Below the pieces are notes generated by a model. The model saw nothing but the letters and a program-made list of their open reading frames with translations. It searched no databases and was not told the origin of the DNA. From Philodulcilactobacillus myokonensis (GTDB lineage Bacteria > Bacillota > Bacilli > Lactobacillales > Lactobacillaceae), in assembly GCF_027923585.1 (NCBI RefSeq), contig NZ_BRPL01000004.1, positions 1 through 64,000 of the forward strand: a stretch of 64,000 bases of DNA, given 5' to 3'. Of the stretch, positions 35,422-45,192 are shown piece after piece. Each line of letters opens with the position of its first letter. Within the stretch, counting starts at the first letter, position 1. Position numbers and translations under genes: made by a program.

Positions 35422-35790
35422 ATGAAAAAATATTCTGAAATCGACCATCAAGTTACTAATTTAATTGATGCTTTTAAAGCCTATTGGAATGGATATTTTG
35501 ATTTTACTGGCGTTAGCAGTAGAAGTGAATACTAGTGGAATTTCCTCTGGTTAGCTTTAGTAGCAATCCTATCAACAGTTTTAAAGTTACCTGATTCTAT
35601 TATTAATTTAATCCAACTTGCAATCATTACTCCTAACGTCGCTTTATTAATGCGAAGATTGAAAGACGGTGGCCATTCGTATGGTCATATCTTCTGGGTT
35701 TTCTTACCGGTGATTGGATGGTTGATTATCGTGATTCTTGCTTGCATGCCTACTGATGATAGTGGTCATGTTAATCAAAATAATGATTGA
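35422..35790 (+). pseudogene. DUF805 membrane protein, broken by one TAG
   Basis: The ATG at 35422 follows GGAGGGG. The first 37 codons (AFKAYWNGYFDFTGVSSRSEY) match the N-terminus of DUF805 proteins, whose next residue is a conserved Trp. Here a TAG at 35533-35535 stands in that place and the same frame continues for 84 codons (LWLALVAILSTVLKL, then NVALLMRRLKDGGHSYGHIFW) to TGA at 35790. A TGG-to-TAG change or sequence error explains it. About 122 aa if read through. Confidence 0.7.
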
Positions 35791-35893
35791 AAACGGTTAA
35801 TATCTTTGATATATTAAATATGGTTGAGAAAGGCACTGGATCCATGTCGATTGGTAACATGATGAGTTGATTACTTGAGTTACCGCCCAGCAT

Positions 35894-35928
35894 AAAAGAG
35901 AAGCTAGCTGATTACTAGCTTCTTTTTT
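35894..35928 (+). terminator. Terminator
   Basis: AGAAGCTAG / CTAGCTTCT stem with T7 tail, upstream of the DUF488 gene. Confidence 0.85.
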
Positions 35929-36001
35929 ATTTGGATTGATTTGTTTATATGAAACGATGTTGGTATTATTTACATAATTATTGATTAAAGGGGATTTTAC
36001 A

Positions 36002-36580
36002 TTGCTAAAAATTGAACGGATTTATAATAAACCTTTTGATTTAGATGGTTATAGAATTTTAGTTGATCGGATGTGGGCCAGGGGAATTTCTAAATCTGAC
36101 GCTAAACTCGATCAATGGGCGAAAGATATTACGCCATCACCGGATTTAAGAAAATGGTTTAATCACGATGATGATAAATTCAAAGAGTTTAGTCAAAATT
36201 ATATGCAAGAATTGGAACAGAATCAGGATGCACCTAAGTTTGCTAATTTAGTTCAAGACAAATTAAAAGATGAAAACGTAATTTTATTATATGGTGCTAA
36301 GAATACTAAGTGCAGTCATGCCATCGTTTTGAGGCATTACCTGAATCAAAAATTAAATTTAAAGGCACAACCAGATGATTTTAAATCACTACTTTATAAT
36401 GATGGTGAGGGCAATCGTGCTAAGAATTTAGAAGGACCATACCAATGGTTGAAACAGCATCCTGAAATGATTAAAAAATTAAATTTAAATTTGGGCAAAC
36501 CGGGTAAAATTTATATTGGAAATTCTAATAAGTCACTCGATCACCAAAGTTTAACTAAATTAGTTTTGAATAGAGGATAG
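36002..36580 (+). CDS. DUF488-family protein
   Basis: 192 aa from the TTG at 36002, with AAAGGGGA at the right distance. Residues 1-115 are DUF488: KIERIYNKPFDLDGYRILVDRMWARGI, DITPSPDLRKWF and VILLYGAKNTKCSHAIVLRHYL with the conserved Cys. The remaining 75 residues are an extension not found in the basic domain. DUF488 proteins are small and widespread; their biochemical role is not settled. It is followed at 7 bp by a CHY zinc-finger gene, so the two are probably one operon. Confidence 0.85.
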   Translation: MLKIERIYNKPFDLDGYRILVDRMWARGISKSDAKLDQWAKDITPSPDLRKWFNHDDDKFKEFSQNYMQELEQNQDAPKFANLVQDKLKDENVILLYGAKNTKCSHAIVLRHYLNQKLNLKAQPDDFKSLLYNDGEGNRAKNLEGPYQWLKQHPEMIKKLNLNLGKPGKIYIGNSNKSLDHQSLTKLVLNRG

Positions 36581-36587
36581 ATAAATT

Positions 36588-36890
36588 TTGAATAAAATTT
36601 ACGGAATTAAGTTAGATGAGCAGGGACGTTGTATTCATTACCATACTGAAAATGACATTGTCGCTTTGATGTGTGCACAATGTCAATGTTTTTATGCTTG
36701 TTATAAGTGTCATGACGAGATGAATGATCATCAATTTAAACCGATGCCAATTGATAGTACTAAGGTACTATGTGGTAATTGTAAACATGTGCTATCTTAT
36801 CAACAGTATCAGAAAGGCAGTTGCCCGTTTTGTAAGCACGCGTTTAATCCAAGGTGTAAATTGCATAAGGAAATTTATTTTAGAAAATAG
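36588..36890 (+). CDS. CHY-type zinc finger protein
   Basis: 100 aa, TTG start 7 bp after the DUF488 gene. The CHY zinc-finger pattern is complete: RCIHYHTENDIVALMCAQC, FYACYKCHDEMNDH, then LCGNCKHVLSYQQY and GSCPFCKHAFNPRCKLH. Bacterial CHY fingers are small stand-alone zinc proteins; in eukaryotes the domain occurs in ubiquitin ligases and Hot13. Metal binding is secure from the Cys/His spacing; the partner is unknown. Confidence 0.85.
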   Translation: MNKIYGIKLDEQGRCIHYHTENDIVALMCAQCQCFYACYKCHDEMNDHQFKPMPIDSTKVLCGNCKHVLSYQQYQKGSCPFCKHAFNPRCKLHKEIYFRK

Positions 36891-36899
36891 ATTTGGATA

Positions 36900-36934
36900 G
36901 GATCAGGGATGATGGTTATTTCTGATTTTTTTAT
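36900..36934 (+). terminator. Weak terminator after the CHY gene
   Basis: ATCAG / CTGAT stem with a T7 tail. The stem is short, so this is tentative. Confidence 0.45.
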
Positions 36935-36943
36935 ATATGTAAG

Positions 36944-36983
36944 TACTTTAATATTATAGTATTTAAGTATTATAATAGTTATT
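36944..36983. repeat. Octamer repeat locus 13 (5 units)
   Basis: TACTttaa, TATTatag, TATTtaag, TATTataa and TAGTtatt, between the CHY gene and the tracrRNA terminator. Confidence 0.65.
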
Positions 36984-37030
36984 ATTTTAATAAAATTTTA
37001 TATAAATGTATTAAAGAAATTATGAGAAAA

Positions 37031-37184
37031 TAAAAAAGCACTATATTAGAATATTATTTCTAGTATAGTGCTTTTACATTTTATGTATGCCCTTTATAAA
37101 AGGGCCAAAGATATAAACTTTTGCGTTTGATTTTAACTCAGTATGTTAAATCAATAAGTTTTAAATGTTGGGAGCTGCCCAACA
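37031..37184 (-). ncRNA. tracrRNA of the type II-A CRISPR system
   Basis: Plus-strand positions 37140-37167 repeat the CRISPR repeat almost exactly (17 identical bases AGTATGTTAAATCAATA, then AGTTTTA-AT), so the minus strand carries the anti-repeat. Reading down the minus strand, the anti-repeat is followed by a nexus-like GGCCCTTTTATAAAGGGC hairpin and a strong terminator (AAAGCACTATA / TATAGTGCTTT, T6) ending near 37032. A GTTGGG/CCCAAC hairpin precedes the anti-repeat. The place upstream of cas9 on the opposite strand is the same as in S. pyogenes. Confidence 0.9.
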
Positions 37185-37190
37185 AAATAA

Positions 37191-37219
37191 ATTATATACT
37201 TAAATCCATCTAAATTCAA
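37191..37219 (-). promoter_or_regulatory. tracrRNA promoter
   Basis: On the minus strand TTGAAT, exactly 17 bp, TATAAT. The expected start is near 37184, just ahead of the GTTGGG hairpin. The -35 half is part of a perfect 12-bp inverted repeat at 37209-37237. Confidence 0.8.
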
Positions 37220-37270
37220 TGAAAAATTGAATTTAGATATTAAGTAGAATATAATTATTTATTGTCTACT

Positions 37271-37326
37271 AATTATATATTTACCAGAATAGTTTATAAA
37301 TTATATATTTACCAGAATAGTTTATA
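37271..37326. repeat. 28-bp tandem duplication in the cas9 promoter region
   Basis: Two identical adjacent 28-bp copies beginning AATTATATATTTACCAGAAT lie 19-74 bp upstream of the cas9 start codon. The duplication includes TATATT and TTTATA stretches that could serve as -10 elements, so it may double the promoter. Confidence 0.85.
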
Positions 37327-37344
37327 AATTTTAAGGAGATTTAA

Positions 37345-40300
37345 ATGAAAAAAATCAAAAATTATCATATTGGATTAGATATTGGTACTTCATCAATTGG
37401 TTTTGCCGTAATTGATGATCACAATAAGATAATACATAAAAAAGGTAAAAATATTATTGGAGCTCGCTTGTTTAATGAAGGGAAAACGGCAGCTGAACGT
37501 CGTAGTTTCAGAACGACAAGGCGTCGATATAAACGTCGCCAATGGAGAATTAATTTATTAAATCAACTTTTTATTAATAATTCTAACTTAATAAAAGAAG
37601 ATCCTAATTTCTTTAAACGTTTAACACAATCTAACATATCTAATAAAGATCCACGCAAAAAGTATTTTGGCTCTTTACTCTTTCCAGAAAATGAAAAAGG
37701 AGATAGTGATTTTTATCGAAATGGGGACCATCATTTAACCATATATCATTTAAGACATAAATTAGCTACGGAAAATAAAAAGGCTGATATTAAGGAAATT
37801 TATCTTGCAATTCATCATATTGTAAAATATCGTGGTAATTTTTTGGATAATACCCCGGTTTCTTCCTTTGAAGCTTCTGAATTACATCTTGATGAACTTT
37901 TTCCTTTAATTAATAATTTATATGATAATTTACAAATTAAATTTCATTTAAACACAAGTAATTATAAAAAAATCGGTAATGTTTTATTAAGTCATGAAAT
38001 TAAAAATGTTGATAAGAAGAAACAGCTTTCAGAATTAGTATTAAATAATAGTATTTGGAAAAATATTCAAGATAAGGATATTCAAAAAAATGTAAATAAA
38101 GTTAATCAGAATATTGGAAAAGAAATTGCTGCTCTTATTATTGGATATAAATCTAAAATAAATGTTCTTTTAAATATGGTTGACGCTGATAAAATAACTT
38201 TAAAATTATCTGATGCAAATAGTGATGACCAACTACTATCTATTATTGATGATAATAATTTAAATGATAATCAAAAGGATATTTTATTAACATTAAAGAA
38301 AATATATTCTCGATACAAATTAAATCAAATTATTCCTAACGGTAAAACATTTTCTGAAGCGATGATTGATCGTTATCATCAACATCATGATCAGTTATCA
38401 AATCTTAAAAATTTGATATCATTAATAAATAATAAAGAATTACAAAATGATTTTAAATTAGCTTATGCACTATATATTGGAAATCTAAATCAGGAAAACT
38501 TTAATCAAGATGATTTTAAAAATTTACTTAACAATATTAAGGGTAATGCTACTAAGAGTATTAAGAGTGTTAATAAGGGTAATGGGTAATCAACATAAAA
38601 TATCACAAGATGATTTTTATTCTATTATGAAAAATTTATTTGATTGTGATGCATTTCAAAATATCATTAGAAATTCAAATAAAATTAAAAGTTATGTTGA
38701 TGAAATCAGTGAATTAATTGATAATCAAAATTATTTATTGAAACAAAGAAATAACGAAAATGGAAATATACCACATCAAATTCATCAAATTGAATTAGAT
38801 AATATTATTAGAAACCAAAGTAAGTATTATCCTTGGCTTAAAGAACAACAACGTAAGCTTGATATGCTTGTTTCATTTAGGGTTCCTTATTATGTTGGTC
38901 CAATGATTACTAAAGAAGACCAGCAAAAATCGTCTAATGCTGATTTTGCATGGATGGTTAGAAAAGAAGCTGGTCAGATTACTCCTTGGAATTTTAATCA
39001 AAAAGTTAATCGAATGGCAAGTGCTAATCGATTCATTAAGCGCATGACGGTGAAAGATACCTATTTACTAAGTGAAGATGTGTTACCAGATAATAGCTTG
39101 ATTTATCAAGAATTTAAGGTGTTAAATGAACTTAATTTTATTAAAATTAATGGTAAACGTTTAGCAGATGATGTAAATCTTAAACATAAAATATATAATG
39201 ATCTTTTTAAGAAAAATAAAACCGTTTCAGTTAAAAAACTTCAAAATTATTTCTTATCTAAATTAGGGTATCCTAATAAACCAACTATTACAGGATTATC
39301 CAATCCAAAGAAATTTAATAATGGTTTAATTGCATATAATGACTATCATAAAATTTTTGGTGAACAAATAGATAATCCAGATTTACAAGATGATTTTGAA
39401 AGAATAATTGAATGGTCAACTGTTTTTGAGGATCGTAATATTTTTGAACAAAAATTATTGGATATTAAATGGTTAACTAAAGATCAACGTAAGCAACTTA
39501 TTAATAAACGTTATAACGGTTGGGGAAGATTATCTAAAAAGCTTTTGACCGGATTAAGGAATAAGCAAGGCGAACGGATTATTGATGTTTTATGGAATGA
39601 GCGTGCTAATTTTATGCAGGCTATTTCTGATCCATCAATTAAAGAACAAATTGATAAAATTAATGGTCAACAAGTTCATGAGATGGGGATGGAAAGTATT
39701 TTAGATGATGCTTATACTTCACCACAAAATAAAAAGGCCATCCGACAGGTTATGAAAGTCGTTGAAGATATTCAACGCGCAATGGGTGGACAAGCTCCAA
39801 CTTCAATTTCCATTGAATTTACCAGAAATCCAGAAGATAATTCAGAAATTAAAAAAAGCCGCGCAAGCGAAATCAATAAAAAATATGTGAGATTATCTAA
39901 ACAAATAGATAAAGGATTAATGGATGAATTTAAGTCAGCTAAGAAGAAATATAAGGGACTGACCGATCGATTATACTTATACTTTACACAACGAGGTAAG
40001 GATATTTATACAGGTCATAATCTTAATATTGATCAACTTCAAGATTATGATATTGATCATATTATTCCCCAATCATTTATGAAAGATAATTCTCTGTCTA
40101 ATCGGGTCCTTACGAGTTCCAGTATTAATCATGAAAAGGGGGATGCAACACCTTTAGATGGATTGTCTAATTCTAGTAAATGTAATATTTATACCATGAT
40201 TCCAAAATGGCAAAGTATGGAACGTCAAGGTTTAATTTCGAAACGTAAATTAAAGAATCTTCAATTACGTGTTGATAAAATTAATAAGTATGTGAAAAAT

Positions 40301-41629
40301 GGTTTTGTTCATCGCCAATTAGTAGAAACTAGCCAAGTGATTAAATTAGTTGCTAACATTTTAAAGAGTCATTATCAAAGTGATGACACTAAGATTATTG
40401 AAATTAAAGCTAAAATGAATTCTGAGATGCGTGATACTTTTGATTTATATAAGAGTCGTGAAGAAAATGATTATCATCACGCTTTAGATGCATACCTAAC
40501 GACATTTAATGGATGCTATTTATACAGAAGATATCCTAAATTAAGAAATTATTTTGTATATAGTGATTTCAAGAAATTTGCTAGTATTGATAACGTGAAA
40601 AATCTAAATAATTTTACTTTCTTGCATGATATTACAAATCCTAGAGATAAAAATGAAAATAAAATCTATAACAATGATGGTGATCTAATTCTAAAGCGTT
40701 TAGATGCTATTAAGTATATTAAATCTATTTATAACTATAAATTTATGCTGATAACCCACGAAGTTTCTACCAGGAAGGGTCAACTATTTAATCAGAGTGT
40801 TTACCCAGCCGGAAATGTTCATAGTAAAATAAAAATTAAAAAAGATAGACCCGTTAATATTTATGGTGGGCATAGTGGTAATACAGATGCCTATATGATG
40901 CTTGTAAAAATTAACGATCCTAAAGGAACTAAATATAAAGTTGTCGGATTGTCATTAAGATATTTAGATAAGGTTAATCGGTTAAAGAAAAATGATTCTG
41001 TAGAATATAAAAAGATGATACACCAAATTGCAGGTGATTCATTATCTAAGAAAGACCGAAAAAATGGATACCAAGTTGTTTTAGATAAATTAATGTATCG
41101 TCAGTTAATCATTGATGGTGATGAGAAGTATACTTTAGGAAGCTCGACATATAAATATAATGCTCGTCAATTGGTCTTTAATAATGAGACCAATAGAACA
41201 ATGGCGCTCTTAAATCCAGATCGTAAAGTAAGCCAACGCTATCATAGTGATTTAAATGAATTGTCTGATAAAGAAATTAGTCAACGCTTTGTAGATGCCT
41301 ATCAAGATATTTTAAATAAGGTGAATAAATATTTACCACTTTATGATAAGAGTAATTTTAGAAATGGATTGAATAAAGGATTGAATCTATTTAGAGACTT
41401 ACCTAATTATTATATTAATAAGCAGAATGGTAAATTCGATTTATTGATCAATATTTTAAATGGGATCCATGCTAATCCGACGTATATTTCAGTTAAAGAA
41501 ATTGGTATAAAAACGCCTTTAGGGCAAATGCAGTATAGTTCAGGAATAAATTTATCGCCAAATGCATACATTATTTACCAATCACCAACGGGGCTATTTG
41601 AACGTAAATTACAAGTTAAAAAACTATAG
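37345..41629 (+). pseudogene. cas9: Cas9 (type II-A), frame broken at a 7-bp tandem duplication
   Basis: The gene reads in one frame to TAA 38587-38589 (414 codons) and in the +1 frame from about 38582 to 41629. All Cas9 parts are present across the two: RuvC-I Asp in HIGLDIGTSSIGFAV, bridge helix RRSFRTTRRRYKRRQWR, PYYVGP and WGRLSKKL in the REC region, HNH DYDIDHIIPQSF, RuvC-III NDYHHALDAYL and the C-terminal PI region. At the junction GGGTAAT occurs twice (38577-38590). Removing one copy gives an open frame of 1425 codons reading VNKGNQHKISQDDF. As it stands full-length Cas9 needs frameshifting or repair. Confidence 0.9.
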
Positions 41630-41687
41630 TAAATTAAAAAACGATCATATTTAAAATCGGTTTTTAATCATGGAAAGGAATTTATTT

Positions 41688-42590
41688 ATGGGATGGAGAA
41701 GCGTTATTATATCTCAACATGCTAAATTATCATATTCAGCACATTCAATGAATGTTCAGACAATGGATGGAATTAATATTATTCCAATTGATGATATTTA
41801 TTTAGTATTAGTGGCAACAACACAAGCAGTTATTACAACAGAATTAATTAGTCAGTTGAATAAGAAACAAGTAAAAATTATTTTCTCAGACAATGATGGT
41901 GAACCAGCTTGTGAAACAATTAATCATTATCCAAATGATAGAAGTTTATTGCTTTTAAACCATCAATTTAAATGGTCAAATGACAGAAAACAAATTCTTT
42001 GGACTAAAATTGTTAATCAAAAAATGATTAATCAAATATCCGTTTTAAGAATATATAGAATTGATACTAAATCATTAGATAATGAGTTAGATAAATTAGA
42101 AGTAGGAGATACAACTAATCGTGAAGCAGTTGTAGCAAGAAAATATTTTAAATTACTTTTTGGAAAAGAATATTCTAGGCGAGATTTCTTACCTATGAAT
42201 GCAGCATTAAATTATGGTTATTCGATATTACTATCTGATTTTAATCGAGAAATTACTGCTAACGGTTATCTAACATATTTAGGAATCCATCACCACAGTG
42301 AAGAAAATCATTTTAATTTAGGATCAGATTTAATGGAACCATTTAGGCCAGTTATTGATTTATGGTTGGCTAATCAAAGATTTAATCAATTAACTCCGGA
42401 TGTGAAATTTGGTTTAGTTCGTTTATTAAATATTGAAGTAAAATACAATGGTCGAAAGACAATTTTAAAAAATGCAATTGCTCAATATACTAGAAATTGT
42501 TTAAAATATTTAACTAAAGGGAAAGATTGTACAGTAAAGGTGGAACTAATAAATGAGGTACCGAATAATGCGATTAATGATAATGTTTGA
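41688..42590 (+). CDS. cas1: CRISPR-associated integrase Cas1
   Basis: 300 aa from the ATG at 41688 (MGWRSVIISQHAKLSYS), with GGAAAGGA 10 bp upstream; the ATG at 41670 has no ribosome binding site and would contain it. Type II-A Cas1 features: the helical domain with NAALNYGYSILLSDFNREI carrying the catalytic Glu/Asn region, LGIHHHSEENHFNLGSDLMEPFRP with His and the final acidic residues. It forms the spacer integrase with Cas2. It overlaps cas2 by 38 bp. Looks intact. Confidence 0.95.
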   Translation: MGWRSVIISQHAKLSYSAHSMNVQTMDGINIIPIDDIYLVLVATTQAVITTELISQLNKKQVKIIFSDNDGEPACETINHYPNDRSLLLLNHQFKWSNDRKQILWTKIVNQKMINQISVLRIYRIDTKSLDNELDKLEVGDTTNREAVVARKYFKLLFGKEYSRRDFLPMNAALNYGYSILLSDFNREITANGYLTYLGIHHHSEENHFNLGSDLMEPFRPVIDLWLANQRFNQLTPDVKFGLVRLLNIEVKYNGRKTILKNAIAQYTRNCLKYLTKGKDCTVKVELINEVPNNAINDNV

Positions 42591-42873
42591 TTTACCGACT
42601 GAAACGAGCGAAGATAAAAGAAACTATCGTCATTTTAGAAAAAGTTTGATAAATGAAGGCTTCGTGATGATTCAATATTCTGTTTATGCTAAGGTTTGTG
42701 TTAATCGTCTTTCAGCTAAATTTATTGATAACCGAGTTTCAGCCTTTGCACCGCAAAAAGGTGTTATTCAAAGTATGATGATGACTGAAAAACAATATAA
42801 TGACATGCATTTTATTACAGGAAAGCCAGTTGAAGACATAAGAAACACTTCAGATCGGACAATTATTTTATGA
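42553..42873 (+). CDS. cas2: CRISPR-associated protein Cas2
   Basis: 106 aa. ATG 42553 with AAAGGTGG 9 bp upstream; the N-terminus MRYRIMRLMIMFDLP aligns with streptococcal Cas2 from its first residue, which supports this start over 42568. The ferredoxin-like core shows FDLPTETSEDKRNYRHFRK and a QYSVYAKVC strand. Dimeric scaffold of the Cas1-Cas2 integrase. It overlaps cas1 by 38 bp and csn2 by 4 bp (ATGA). Confidence 0.95.
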   Translation: MRYRIMRLMIMFDLPTETSEDKRNYRHFRKSLINEGFVMIQYSVYAKVCVNRLSAKFIDNRVSAFAPQKGVIQSMMMTEKQYNDMHFITGKPVEDIRNTSDRTIIL

Positions 42874-43538
42874 ATTTAACGTATGAAACGCATCATAGTA
42901 TTAAAATTGATAACGGTAAAATTTCAGTGATTGGTACTAACAATCGAACGGTGTATATGGATTTTATAAATGCTTTTTCTGGAAATGATGATCAAAAGAT
43001 ACACTTGTTTAATGATAAATATGAAGAATTAGAATTAAATCGAAATGTTGATTGGATTGGCGATTTAATGGAAGTTCCTATTAATTCTAAATATAGTCGC
43101 CAATTAATTAAACAAATTACTGAAAATTTAACTGACAACGAGATGAATGAATTACATGAAATTAATCGTAAATTATATACTCTAGTCCAGAAGAGTTTGT
43201 TTATGGTTGATTTGCCGTTGAAAGTAACTCCTAATGACGATTTAAAAAATACCTTTAAATATGCAAATGTTCATTTTGATTCACTGGCATTAAATAATCC
43301 ATATGATAAACTAAGTTCTATAATTAAGCTTCATTTAGAATGTCATGACTTATCCATTATTGGACTAACAAATGCCAGTCATTATTTAGATGGTAAACAA
43401 ATTACTGAAATTGAATCTTTATGTAATAGTTCAGGAATTTCATTGATTATGTTAGAATTTAACAATATTAGTGATAGAAAATTATATCCAAATTGTCTTT
43501 TTAATTATATTGATCGGGATTTTGTTGATTGGTATTAG
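42870..43538 (+). CDS. csn2: CRISPR-associated protein Csn2
   Basis: 222 aa, the short Csn2 form. The order cas9-cas1-cas2-csn2 followed by the array defines subtype II-A. Residues near the start MNLTYETHHSIKIDNGKISV and the C-terminal half (HLECHDLSIIGLTNASHYL) match the family pattern of a tetrameric ring that binds DNA ends during adaptation. The start overlaps the cas2 stop (ATGA). Confidence 0.9.
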   Translation: MNLTYETHHSIKIDNGKISVIGTNNRTVYMDFINAFSGNDDQKIHLFNDKYEELELNRNVDWIGDLMEVPINSKYSRQLIKQITENLTDNEMNELHEINRKLYTLVQKSLFMVDLPLKVTPNDDLKNTFKYANVHFDSLALNNPYDKLSSIIKLHLECHDLSIIGLTNASHYLDGKQITEIESLCNSSGISLIMLEFNNISDRKLYPNCLFNYIDRDFVDWY

Positions 43539-43729
43539 AAAATAGATAATATAATTGTAAATGTTTTAGATGATGTAGCTCATCATCATTATTTAATCAA
43601 TAAGTTAAAAATATTATCATAATTCAAATGATAATTAATATTCATAATAAAAGCTGTTATACAAGTGCTTAAGCTGAAATTATATTGATGCGTATTTTTA
43701 AGCCATTAGAAAATGATTATAAAAAAACG
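43539..43729 (+). promoter_or_regulatory. CRISPR leader
   Basis: A 191-bp AT-rich non-coding stretch between csn2 and the first repeat. The array decays at its far end, so this side is the active leader. A hairpin-forming GATGATGTAGCTCATCATC lies at about 43569-43587. Confidence 0.7.
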
Positions 43730-44882
43730 GTTTTAGAAGTATGTTAAATCAATAGGTTTTAGATCTTTTTTTATATGAATGTTCATGGTGAATCGGTTTT
43801 AGAAGTATGTTAAATCAATAGGTTTTAGATCCACTAAATACTTCAACAAAACGTTTGGGCTGTTTTAGAAGTATGTTAAATCAATAGGTTTTAGATCTGA
43901 ATCAGTTATTAATTGATAATCAAGGCTGTTTTAGAAGTATGTTAAATCAATAGGTTTTAGATCAGATAGAAGAAAATATGTTGATGACATTGTGTTTTAG
44001 AAGTATGTTAAATCAATAGGTTTTAGATCAACACAAAAAAGAATCGTATTTCTGAATAAGTTTTAGAAGTATGTTAAATCAATAGGTTTTAGATCTCAGT
44101 CAATGAATTAAGGATTAAGCAAGGCGTTTTAGAAGTATGTTAAATCAATAGGTTTTAGATCAAATAAGAATGTCGTTTATAATGGTTCAACGTTTTAGAA
44201 GTATGTTAAATCAATAGGTTTTAGATCGCAGCAGGATTAGCACCAGCATCAAAGTAAGTTTTAGAAGTATGTTAAATCAATAGGTTTTAGATCCAACGGG
44301 TTTTCCCTGTTTCATTCCATTACGTTTTAGAAGTATGTTAAATCAATAGGTTTTAGATCTCAAGTCAGTAACAGTCCAATTCCAATCTTGTTTTAGAAGT
44401 ATGTTAAATCAATAGGTTTTAGATCATATTGCTTATCTGATAGTGGGTTTCGTCGGTTTTAGAAGTATGTTAAATCAATAGGTTTTAGATCAACAAATAT
44501 TTCTAGACATCAGCGCGCTTTGTTTTAGAAGTATGTTAAATCAATAGGTTTTAGATCTATCAGAGTTATTCAATCTATGATGAGCGGGTTTTAGAAGTAT
44601 GTTAAATCAATAGGTTTTAGATCATCATTGTTGTTTGGTATCAACAATTCCAAGTTTTAGAAGTATGTTAAATCAATAGGTTTTAGATCTTCCAACCGTT
44701 ATTTTTCGTTTACTCACTAGTTTTAGAAGTATGTTAAATCAATAGGTTTTAGATCACGACTTTATATGATATTTTTAATAATTCTGTTTTAGAAGTATGT
44801 TAAATCAATAGGTTTTAATTATATAAGAATCACTTCTGCGCATGCAGTTTTAAAAGTACGTTAAATTAATAAGTTTTAGATT
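43730..44882 (+). CRISPR. Type II-A CRISPR array, 17 repeats plus one degenerate
   Basis: 36-bp repeats beginning GTTTTAGAAGTATGTTAAAT recur at an exact 66-bp period from 43730 to 44786 (17 copies, 16 spacers of 30 bp). The seventeenth repeat has lost its last four bases (ATTA for GATC). A 25-bp spacer follows and then a degenerate eighteenth copy at 44847 with five changes. Decay at the right end marks the leader at the left. The first 16 repeats look identical. No spacer matches other parts of this window by eye. Confidence 0.97.
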
Positions 44883-44950
44883 TTATACTATTCATAGTAG
44901 CTCTATGAATATATACCAATAGAAAGAAAGGAATTTTTAAATAAATTATC

Positions 44951-45037
44951 ATGAACAATAAAACATTAAGTATAGCCGCATTAATAGTATCAATTATTGC
45001 TTTGATGATAAGTATTATTAACTATTTTATTTTCTAA
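44951..45037 (+). CDS. Possible 28-aa single-helix membrane peptide
   Basis: Just past the array an ATG opens 28 codons, MNNKTLSIAALIV and on, one hydrophobic helix of about 20 residues ending NYFIF. AGAAAGGAA lies about 19 bp upstream, too far to be ideal. It looks like a small membrane peptide of the kind seen in type I toxins or regulators, but nothing identifies it further. Confidence 0.3.
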   Translation: MNNKTLSIAALIVSIIALMISIINYFIF

Positions 45038-45192
45038 GGTTAGATTATAAAATAAAAACCGTCCGGAACTTTCGACAAAGTGATCTTATTAAAAAAGTAA
45101 TTGCTAGACATCATACGGTATTATTTTTATAATGACTTAATTATATATAATTAGCGTACTCACAACAAAAGTAATAAATAAGTTGGTGAAAA

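Noticed and set aside
37209-37237. 12-bp inverted repeat before cas9 as a terminator
   Set aside because: It has no T run on either strand and overlaps the tracrRNA -35 box; an operator is more likely.
38510-41629. The second cas9 frame as an independent gene with its own start
   Set aside because: Residues before 38582 are out-of-frame translation of the first part, and AAGGG lies only 2 bp from the ATG at 38582. Both halves align end to end with one Cas9, so a single broken gene is the simpler reading.
41670-41687. Longer cas1 start at 41670
   Set aside because: It would place the ribosome binding site GGAAAGGA inside the coding region and add residues absent from Cas1 proteins.
43730-44882. 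Self-targeting spacers
   Set aside because: By eye none of the 16 full spacers matches another part of this window. A genome and phage search would be needed to say more.
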